Shown here: positions 7,486 to 14,298 of the stretch, one piece after another
Layout of the letters: the number at the start of each line of letters is the position of its first letter
How positions within the stretch are numbered: the first letter of the stretch is position 1
Assembly: GCA_029260825.1 (NCBI GenBank)
Contig: JAJDCM010000234.1
Span: 1-32,156, forward strand
DNA from: Planctomycetota bacterium
GTDB taxonomy: Bacteria; Planctomycetota; JACOTG01; JAJDCM01
DNA length: 32,156 nucleotides
Direction of reading: 5' to 3'
Translations under genes and position numbers: made by a program
Notes under the pieces: model-generated
Told to the model about the DNA's origin: nothing
The model's input: the letters and a program-made list of their open reading frames with translations, nothing else
Database searches by the model: none

Positions 7486-9042
7486 ATGCGGTCGAACCGG
7501 GGAACAGTCACGCCGACACGAGGGCGAAAGCGAAAGCGCTATCTTCTTCTCACCTTGATTCTCGGGGGATGCCTTGTCGGCTGGTCCTGGGTCGAGGCCC
7601 ACCTGATTCTTCAGGTGAAGGAGATCCGGGTTCAAATACCCCATCTGGGTACGCTTCCCCCTGATTACATCATTGCTCAGATCTCCGACATCCATCTTCG
7701 GGAGCCTGGCCCCAGGGAAAACCTTCTCGTAAGAAAGCTCCGTGATCTCGAGCCCGATCTCCTGCTCTTCACCGGAGACTACGTCGGGGGATACCTCGAA
7801 GACCTTTCACCGAAAAAGCGAGATGTCCGTCTCATCGAGCTCGAGAAGGTCATGGCTGAGATTCACGGAACTTGCTCCGGATCTTCCATCGCCGTTCTCG
7901 GAAATCATGACACGGATCCGGCCATCACCTCGATCTTGCGCCGGGTCGGCATCAAGGTTCTGAGGAACCAATCAACCCTCCTCGAAACCCCAGGAGGACC
8001 TCTCCAGATCGTGGGGATGGATGCGTTCGACTTGCCGCTCGTCCCGATCGATCCCAAAGCCGATCGGTTCGAGGCCACCGAGCTCCTCGGCTCGAAGGCT
8101 TTCGTGACTTCATCGGAACGGCGGGATCTTTTTTGTCACTGGGTTGGCGCTGGTGCCGACGAACTTCTCGAAATCGACATTCAGGCCGATCTTTACTTTG
8201 AATCTCCACAGGGAGAGATCTCACTCCTTGCTGGATCACGGATTCCGTGGGACGAAGATGGGTTCTATGGTATCGGGCGCGCATCCCCCTATCGGGTCCC
8301 GGACGGTTCACGCTTTCACTTCACATGGAAAGGGCACCAGATTCTCGTCTCCTCGAGAGGTCTTGCTGAAAAGAGCGTCTCTCAAACCTGGTACCGGGCA
8401 CGGCTTCGATTGGAGCGAACCGGTGAATCGATTCTCCTTCAAGGGAAAACCTGGAGACGGGATGAACCCGAACCTGACAAATGGCGACTCAAGGGCGTCG
8501 ATGAACACATCCGTCGTCCAGCCAGCGGCACCTTTGGCATCCGAACCCGCGGTCCAGGAAAAAAGGCCATCGACAACGTCGTGGTTCGCGATCTAGACGG
8601 CACCCTTCTGTACCAACAAACCTTCGATTCACTCCCGGGAGACTGGGAGGAGGGCCCCAGACGATCGAGACTCGATGTTGCCATGAGTGGCATCGATCCA
8701 GCCCTCCCCACCATTGCTCTTATTCACGTTCCGGATCACGGCGCCTGGGCCGGAACCCGTGGTGCCCATCTCATCCTCGCCGGCGATACCCACGGAGGAC
8801 AGATCGAGTTTCCGTTTCGCAAATGGATCGTCCAGAAGTTCCTCGGCCCCGATCGGCTGACCGGGAAATACATACGAGGCCGGTACAAAGTCCCTGGTGC
8901 TGCCGAACTCTACGTCACCCGCGGAATCGGAACGAGTTGGCTCCCGCTCCGATTCCTTTGTCCTCCCGAACTCACCGTCCTTCGACCCGAGCCGGTCCAT
9001 CCAGAAGAGTTTGCAAGGCCTCAAGACACTCGCTTCCAGTAG
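7486..9042 (+). CDS. Membrane-anchored YkuE/YaeI-type metallophosphoesterase with nested beta-sandwich insert
   Basis: A 518-residue protein with an N-terminal membrane anchor (about residues 19-36, after a basic stretch) and a calcineurin-like phosphoesterase fold. The motifs are SDIHL (Asp68/His70), TGDYVGG (Asp98), GNHD (Asn140/His141), HVPD (His414) and AGDTHGGQ (432-439). The core motifs are split: about 200 residues (about 195-400) are inserted between GMDAFDL and ALIHVPD. The insert's second half (WYRARLRLERTGESILLQ, then FGIRTRGPG, AIDNVVVRD) resembles concanavalin/LamG-type beta sandwiches. The last metal motif reads G-D-T-H where most relatives have G-H-x-H. YkuE-like enzymes act on membrane or wall phosphoesters; the substrate here is unknown. 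The 7486 start has AAGGTAGG before it; an ATG at 7402 has no support. The 3' end overlaps the convergent unknown gene by 22 bp. Confidence 0.85.
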   Translation: MRSNRGTVTPTRGRKRKRYLLLTLILGGCLVGWSWVEAHLILQVKEIRVQIPHLGTLPPDYIIAQISDIHLREPGPRENLLVRKLRDLEPDLLLFTGDYVGGYLEDLSPKKRDVRLIELEKVMAEIHGTCSGSSIAVLGNHDTDPAITSILRRVGIKVLRNQSTLLETPGGPLQIVGMDAFDLPLVPIDPKADRFEATELLGSKAFVTSSERRDLFCHWVGAGADELLEIDIQADLYFESPQGEISLLAGSRIPWDEDGFYGIGRASPYRVPDGSRFHFTWKGHQILVSSRGLAEKSVSQTWYRARLRLERTGESILLQGKTWRRDEPEPDKWRLKGVDEHIRRPASGTFGIRTRGPGKKAIDNVVVRDLDGTLLYQQTFDSLPGDWEEGPRRSRLDVAMSGIDPALPTIALIHVPDHGAWAGTRGAHLILAGDTHGGQIEFPFRKWIVQKFLGPDRLTGKYIRGRYKVPGAAELYVTRGIGTSWLPLRFLCPPELTVLRPEPVHPEEFARPQDTRFQ

Positions 9043-11984
9043 AGATCCGGGACAAGATCCCATTGATTGAACAGGGAACCGATATCGTCCTGGCCGATTC
9101 GATCCTTCTCCTGAAGACGAAGCCCTCGAGCTCGAAACATCCGCATTCCTTTTTGTTCGTACGGAGCAGGGAGGGAGCCCTTTCCTCCGTGCCGACTTGC
9201 AAGGCAAAGCCAGGGAATTCCAAGCGGACGACAGATCTTGTTCTCAACCCTGGCCAGGATTGCCGACCGGAGCTCCGGAATCTGACGACGAAGATAAATG
9301 CCGTTCAACCACACAACGGGGTCATCAAAAGCAGTCCAGGCAAATCCACCGAACAGGAAACCGCGAGGAATCCACCCCTCTTCTCGATGCCGACCTTCGA
9401 CCAGAAGGCCAAACGTCAGCGGATCTCGGATCTGGCGCAAAAGAATCCCTTGACCGTCGACCCTGGCGTGCAGGTAACCCCGGCAATTGCTGTTGAGGCA
9501 ACAACTCACTCCATCTCCCAGTCGAAGGTAGGTGAGGAGGTCGCGGCATTTGTGTAAGGGACGGACTCTGTAATCCTGATGCGCGATGGTTCCCAATGAC
9601 CAGAGCGCTTCATCCTCTTTGAAGTCAAGGAGACTTGCCTCTTCCTCGATTCGATGGCGGGAAAAGATGTGTTTTCGGCCGGGGATTCTCTCCAGGAGTA
9701 ATCCTACCCATTTTGGTGCAGGCTTCGTCATGGATCGAAGACGGCGCAATGTAAACCGCCAACGATCCACGCTCCACGTGCGAAACCGGTCCATCTCACT
9801 GGGGGACATCCATTGAAGTACGTGAATCAGCCCCGCATTCTGAGACAGAGAATCAAGCAGCCCGCAGAGAGTTCCCTCGGTGAGCCTCCTCCAGGTTTGC
9901 CGGGCGCCCGTCACAAGGCCCTCCGGCGCGTCAACAGGCTGTCCCCGGAGGAGCTCCCGATCAAGAGCGCGAATCGCGCTCAGACGAGGCAACGACCCCG
10001 ACTCACTGAAAATCAACTTGAAGAGTGCAGCGCCTCGGATTTCTCCGCGGAAGCGAGAGGAGAGGCTGGCAGAGAATCGGAGGTAGGCATCGGCGAATCC
10101 TTCCTCCACAACCCGATAGCCCTCAAGAGCCACAAGAGCATCGACGATCTCAAGACCCATCGTTTCCAAGCTGCCCCCCTCTCGAATCAGGAGGCTCAAA
10201 GCACGCCTGGCGTCGAGAGAGGCGAGGGCATCAAAGATCACTTGCGTGGAAAGGCTTGCCGACCCCCCCGACCGAAGAGCGTGCACCAACAGGCGCACCG
10301 AAGTCTCCCCACCAATGTTGAGCAACGTACGAAGGCGAGAAGAGGCAACCGAAGGTGAAAGGCCTTCATCGACAGATCCAGACTTCAGAGCTTGCTTCGC
10401 CCCACGAAGAAGAGCTTTGCGGTGACTCCTGGCCGCCGAGGAAAGAGAGACTCCCTCGTCGAATGCAGCACGGAGGCGAGAATTGGAATCGGTCAGCACC
10501 GGAACACTGTCAGTCTCGATTCGACCCAGCAAACCTTCGACCTGAACCGATTCAGGCCTCCAAGCGGCATCGTCAACTCCCGGCTGGGGATTGACCTTTG
10601 GAAGAAGATTCGCCTGCCACCAAAAAGCACCGGCCAGGATCGTATCTGACAAACCGGACGGAACTCGGCGATACATCCGTTCGGCCAGTCCAGCCACATC
10701 ACTTTGTTTTTCGCTCCGCCCGGAAAAAAGCTCCGCCTGCCCCATGGGCCGAAGCAAGAGCCTCTCCATGTCACCTCTGCAAGCCAAGATCCCAAGTGGA
10801 CAGTGTTCTTCATCAACCTTTGGTCCGGTCAAACGACAATGAAGGGCAAACAGGAAAGACCGCTCCAAAAGAGAGAGTGGCTCCCACCTCGGAACCCGGA
10901 GCTGATCCGGAAAACGAACACCCATCACCCGCCTGACAACTTCACACACCGCCCACATCGCCGAGTACTCATTCCTTTGGGCGTGATCAAGCTCGGCACC
11001 GAGCAGCATTCGATCGTATTCATGATCTGCAAGTCGCACTCGAGCAAGAAGAGACCTTGCCCCGCCGATCGCACCTTTTCGCAGGAGAACTCGAGCAAAA
11101 CTCAAGACCAACCTCTCTCGCCAGCGCGCACTTTGAATCCCGCCGATGAGACGACCCACGTCTCCAAAACAATGATTCGTGAGAGCCTGCCTCCCTACGA
11201 GAAAGGCGCCAAGACCTTGCAAGCTCCTATTCGCACATCTCTGGATCACTTTCTGAGCGGCCTCAAACCCTTCCATCTTGCATGCATGCACACCAAGATA
11301 GGGGAGGATCCTTTCCTGATCGGCGATGGACAACCGAAAGAACAAATCATGGAACGAGGACAGATCCACCGCGTCCTGTTGAATCAGCCTTGCGAGCAAA
11401 GCCAACACCATGGGACGTGACACCGGAAACCTGTCCGCCTGAGAAGGAGATCCAACAAACACCCGCATCCGAGCGCGCCCCCCTCCCACATGGTGAAGCC
11501 CGGTCTGGGCAAGGGAAGCAGACAGATGAGGTCGGCTCAGTCGAGGAGCACACTCCCGGGCGAGGTCCACTTCGCCCGCTTGCAAGAGACCAACCAGAAA
11601 GGAAAGATCGGCGACTCTTCTGCCCTCTTTCATTCCCCGGATCATGAGTTGCAGAGCGACGGGGTTGAACTCTTCTGATGGCTCGCAAACCCATCGCCAC
11701 AGGGTTCGGGCAATCTCGAACCGTGGATCTCCTTCCCCACGACCCGACGCAAAACAGGGCGCAATTTGCTCCAGGCTATTTCGAATGTCGTTGCGAAGAA
11801 AGGCAAGATGCGCCCCCAACCTCTTAGCTGCGGGAAGCATCGCCAGTAAGGCCGACAACCTCAGCCTGGGATCTAGAATCAAGGTACGGGCGTGATACAT
11901 TTCGCTCAGCCGAATGACGGCCTGAGCATGAACATGAACATCGTAGCTTGGGGCCGTCACGGCACGCGGATACAGAGCTTCCAT
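9021..11984 (-). CDS. Unknown large helical-repeat protein with GNAT-like C-terminus
   Basis: I do not recognise this 987-residue protein as a named family. There is no signal peptide or membrane segment, so it is probably cytoplasmic. Residues up to about 730 are mostly helical with many Leu/Ala/Arg repeats, as in HEAT- or TPR-like solenoids. The last 240 residues differ. They contain a Cys-rich turn (SCCLNSNCRGY), RDPLTFGLLVEG, and then a run with GNAT spacing (WLNGIYLRRQ, ILARVENKICRPLGIPWLC, PYEQKGMRMFRARGL). The canonical acetyl-CoA-binding R/Q-x-x-G-x-G/A loop is not evident. I start it at 11984 because CGGAGGG precedes that ATG by 8 bases. A TTG at 12062 would add 26 residues without a ribosome site. 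It converges on the phosphoesterase gene with a 22-bp overlap. Confidence 0.7.
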   Translation of the reverse strand: MEALYPRAVTAPSYDVHVHAQAVIRLSEMYHARTLILDPRLRLSALLAMLPAAKRLGAHLAFLRNDIRNSLEQIAPCFASGRGEGDPRFEIARTLWRWVCEPSEEFNPVALQLMIRGMKEGRRVADLSFLVGLLQAGEVDLARECAPRLSRPHLSASLAQTGLHHVGGGRARMRVFVGSPSQADRFPVSRPMVLALLARLIQQDAVDLSSFHDLFFRLSIADQERILPYLGVHACKMEGFEAAQKVIQRCANRSLQGLGAFLVGRQALTNHCFGDVGRLIGGIQSARWRERLVLSFARVLLRKGAIGGARSLLARVRLADHEYDRMLLGAELDHAQRNEYSAMWAVCEVVRRVMGVRFPDQLRVPRWEPLSLLERSFLFALHCRLTGPKVDEEHCPLGILACRGDMERLLLRPMGQAELFSGRSEKQSDVAGLAERMYRRVPSGLSDTILAGAFWWQANLLPKVNPQPGVDDAAWRPESVQVEGLLGRIETDSVPVLTDSNSRLRAAFDEGVSLSSAARSHRKALLRGAKQALKSGSVDEGLSPSVASSRLRTLLNIGGETSVRLLVHALRSGGSASLSTQVIFDALASLDARRALSLLIREGGSLETMGLEIVDALVALEGYRVVEEGFADAYLRFSASLSSRFRGEIRGAALFKLIFSESGSLPRLSAIRALDRELLRGQPVDAPEGLVTGARQTWRRLTEGTLCGLLDSLSQNAGLIHVLQWMSPSEMDRFRTWSVDRWRFTLRRLRSMTKPAPKWVGLLLERIPGRKHIFSRHRIEEEASLLDFKEDEALWSLGTIAHQDYRVRPLHKCRDLLTYLRLGDGVSCCLNSNCRGYLHARVDGQGILLRQIRDPLTFGLLVEGRHREEGWIPRGFLFGGFAWTAFDDPVVWLNGIYLRRQIPELRSAILARVENKICRPLGIPWLCLASRHGGKGSLPAPYEQKGMRMFRARGLRLQEKDRIGQDDIGSLFNQWDLVPDLYWKRVS

Positions 11985-12316
11985 GCAAGGAACCCTCCGG
12001 AAGCACACACGTTGCCCAGCAAAGCTTCTACGAGGCCCAAACGCTCGAAGCGCAAGACGCAAACGGCGAGACGAAGGCCCGGATAAGTCATGCCGGTCAG
12101 GGCAAACAGGGTGTGGGAAAATGAAACGGACTCATTACGCAGGGGGGTGACCACGAAACGACTCACAACGGGGTGAAGTCACTTGTGGGCAGGTGCGAAA
12201 CGAGTTCTCAGGCGAAATTCATCTTCATGGGCGCGTTCTCCTTCAAAAGAGAGCGAGGAATACAACATTCAAGATTCGAATGTACCTTGGCGACCCGTTC
12301 GCCGCAAGGGAGAACG
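11985..12316. other. 332-bp intergenic region upstream of the unknown gene
   Basis: Between the rtcB stop and the start of the large unknown gene. It must carry the promoter of the unknown gene unless that gene is read through from rtcB. A short inverted repeat (ACATTC at 12265-12270 with GAATGT at 12278-12283) is the only structure seen, and it is too short to call an operator. No RNA gene was recognised. Confidence 0.3.
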
Positions 12317-13726
12317 TCAATCTTCCGGCCGCTCTCCCGCTGGAGCCATCTTGACCAGTCGGGGAAAAAAACGAGCCAGCGGAGTCACCAGATCGGACTG
12401 CTCCGCCATCACCTTCTCGATATCTTTGTAGACCATCGGCACTTCATCGAGGCCCGCGGACATGAGTTCAACCCCGTGGGAAGCCAGATGAGATTCAACA
12501 TCCTTCCATCGGAACATCTGTTTTGCTTTCTTTCGCGACATCAATCTACCGGCTCCGTGAGCCGCCGAATTCATGGAATCCGGATTCCCTTTGCCACGGA
12601 CCAGATAAGTCGCGCTGGCCATCGACCCGGGGATAACCCCGAGAGTCCCAACCGAAGCCGGCGTGGCTCCCTTTCGATGAACGATGAGGGTCTCCCCATC
12701 GTGCTCTTCCTTCCAGGCAAAGTTATGATGATTCTCCACGTCCAGAAGGACTCGAGCCCCCAGGTTCTTCGTCACATGTTTGTGGATGCAAGCGTGGTTC
12801 GCCGCCGCATACTTCCCCATGAGCTCCATCGCTTGCCAGTATTCTTCCCCTTCGCCGTGGCCTCCACCGAGGTCCAACCATGCCAGATGATGGAGCTCTC
12901 TTGGAAGCTCCGGGTGAATCTTCATGGCAATGCGACAGTAGTGATCGGCGACGCGAGCCCCCGCTCCTCGAGATCCGCTATGAGAAAGTAACGCAACATA
13001 CTCTCCTGGATCGAGGTCAAACTCGGGCACACGGGACGGCAGTGTGAGGCGCCCGAACTCTACGAAATGATTCCCTGATCCGCTCGTTCCGAGCTGAGAC
13101 CAGGCTCGATCCTGAACATGGCCGGTCACCTTCGTAACCATCCAATCCTCGTCCAGAACCGGATGAGAGCGCCTTCTCTTGAAGGAAGCACCGATCCCGA
13201 ATCGGGTTTCCTGATCGATGGCCCGCTTGAGATCGAGAGTGCGACGATCGAGGTAGTCAAGTGGAAGATCCAGCACGCTCAGCTTCATGCGGCACGCAAT
13301 ATCAACACCTACTGCATAGGGAATCACCGCGTTGCGCACGGCAAGGACTCCTCCGATGGGAAGACCATAGCCCACGTGGGCATCGGGCATGAGAGCTCCC
13401 CGAACCGAAACCGGAAGACGACATGCGTTTCTCATCTGCTCGACGGAATTGTGGTCGAGATCCTCGCCCCACTGTCGATAGGGAGCCGACTTCGTCCGGT
13501 CGGCATATTGCTCCCGGGCCTCTTTCCACTCCCGGTGCAACCTTGCCAGGTCCCCGAAATGAGGGTGGTCGAGGAAATCCTTCGGGTCGACGGAAAGCCC
13601 GGTCAGGCCTCTCATGATGTCTTCTCGAGACATCTTGGCCTTTCTTGCCATTCCGGCAGCGACGATTGCGGCTTTCAAGACCGGTCCACTCGGAAAACCC
13701 AGCTTCTTGAGATCCTTTGACTTCAC
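12317..13726 (-). CDS. rtcB: RtcB family RNA ligase
   Basis: RtcB joins RNA 3'-phosphate or 2',3'-cyclic phosphate ends to 5'-OH ends using GTP and Mn2+. In this 469-residue protein the metal and guanylate sites are all visible: MPDAHVGYGLPIGGVLA (113-129), GVDIACRM (140-147, with metal ligands Asp142 and Cys145), GSGNHFVEF (His220), SHSGSRG (His249), the ENHHNFAW histidines, HRKGAT (350-355), and the nucleophilic histidine in AAHGAGRLMSR (His390). The usual GVDIGCGM reads ACRM here, and the N-terminus carries about 80 more residues than the shortest relatives. The GTG start at 13726 has GAGGAG close upstream. No archease, RtcA or RtcR gene lies nearby, so the operon logic seen in enterobacteria is absent. 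It is divergent from the blaI-like gene. Confidence 0.93.
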   Translation of the reverse strand: MKSKDLKKLGFPSGPVLKAAIVAAGMARKAKMSREDIMRGLTGLSVDPKDFLDHPHFGDLARLHREWKEAREQYADRTKSAPYRQWGEDLDHNSVEQMRNACRLPVSVRGALMPDAHVGYGLPIGGVLAVRNAVIPYAVGVDIACRMKLSVLDLPLDYLDRRTLDLKRAIDQETRFGIGASFKRRRSHPVLDEDWMVTKVTGHVQDRAWSQLGTSGSGNHFVEFGRLTLPSRVPEFDLDPGEYVALLSHSGSRGAGARVADHYCRIAMKIHPELPRELHHLAWLDLGGGHGEGEEYWQAMELMGKYAAANHACIHKHVTKNLGARVLLDVENHHNFAWKEEHDGETLIVHRKGATPASVGTLGVIPGSMASATYLVRGKGNPDSMNSAAHGAGRLMSRKKAKQMFRWKDVESHLASHGVELMSAGLDEVPMVYKDIEKVMAEQSDLVTPLARFFPRLVKMAPAGERPED

Positions 13727-13843
13727 GAGTCTCCTCTTCTTCTTGCCTCACAACTCACACTTTGAGGATAACTTAAGGCGACCCAGGAAAGGAAACAAGC
13801 CCTCCTTCTCCCCCTCACCTGATTCGTTTTCTCGATCTCCTTC

Positions 13844-13871
13844 TTGAATACGTTCATTTGTACGTTATCAT
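13844..13871 (+). promoter_or_regulatory. Probable promoter of the blaI-like/M56 operon
   Basis: TTGAAT (13844-13849) and TATCAT (13866-13871) are separated by 16 bp, giving 4/6 and 5/6 matches to the sigma-70 consensus. The -10 hexamer falls in the loop of the perfect inverted repeat at 13851-13888, so a repressor bound there would block polymerase directly. The assignment is by pattern only. Confidence 0.6.
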
Positions 13872-13888
13872 GGACGTACAAATGAACG
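13851..13888. promoter_or_regulatory. Perfect 15-bp inverted repeat, probable BlaI-type operator
   Basis: The left arm CGTTCATTTGTACGT (13851-13865) and right arm ACGTACAAATGAACG (13874-13888) are exact reverse complements with an 8-bp spacer. The repeat ends 23 bp before the start codon of the BlaI-like repressor. BlaI/MecI dimers bind dyads containing a TACA/TGTA core. Here the core is TGTACG...CGTACA, which fits that type. Autoregulation is the expected arrangement. Confidence 0.85.
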
Positions 13889-13911
13889 CAGTCACCGACA
13901 GGAGATCGTCC

Positions 13912-14298
13912 ATGACCGAACGCGCCCCCCTGGCTCGATCAGAACTCGAGATCGCCCGCATCGTCTGGAACCTCGGCGAAGCCACGGTGCGCCAGGTTCT
14001 TGAAGCCCTCCCTGCCGAACGGGAACTCGACTTCTACACGGTTCAAACCTACCTGCGCCGCTTGAAGTCCAAGGGTTATCTGGAGACCCGGCGCGACGGA
14101 AGAAACAACATCTACTCCCCCGCCATTCAACCGGGCCACGTGGTCAAGGAAATCACCGACGACTTCCTTCACCGACTCTTCGACGGCGAGACCCTTCCCC
14201 TCTTTCAGCACCTGATCGAAAACCAAGACCTCTCCAGGGGAGAAATCGATCAGCTCCAGGAGATGCTGAACAGGCTCAAAAAGGAGGAAGGGGAATGA
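13912..14298 (+). CDS. BlaI/MecI-type winged-helix repressor
   Basis: A 128-residue protein with the Penicillinase_R family layout. A winged helix occupies residues 1-75 (LARSELEIARIVWNLGEATV, then FYTVQTYLRRLKSKGYLETR), followed by a C-terminal dimerisation helix bundle that ends in a Gln/Lys/Glu-rich helix. By family knowledge the repressor is cleaved or released after signalling by a BlaR1-type membrane protease, and such a gene follows immediately with a 4-bp overlap. The start at 13912 has AGGAG seven bases upstream. An earlier TTG at 13858 lies inside the operator and is unlikely. A perfect dyad over the promoter supports autorepression. No beta-lactamase gene is adjacent, so the regulon may be something else. 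Confidence 0.92.
   Translation: MTERAPLARSELEIARIVWNLGEATVRQVLEALPAERELDFYTVQTYLRRLKSKGYLETRRDGRNNIYSPAIQPGHVVKEITDDFLHRLFDGETLPLFQHLIENQDLSRGEIDQLQEMLNRLKKEEGE

Noticed and set aside
12265..12283. Short inverted repeat ACATTC/GAATGT
   Set aside because: Six-bp arms are expected by chance at this length, and no regulator or promoter is placed around it.
12173..12991. A 272-residue plus-strand frame
   Set aside because: Mostly antisense to the RtcB active-site region; no motif of its own.
13858..13911. Upstream TTG start adding 18 residues to the BlaI-like repressor
   Set aside because: It lies inside the operator/promoter dyad and has no ribosome site, whereas the ATG at 13912 has AGGAG at ideal distance.
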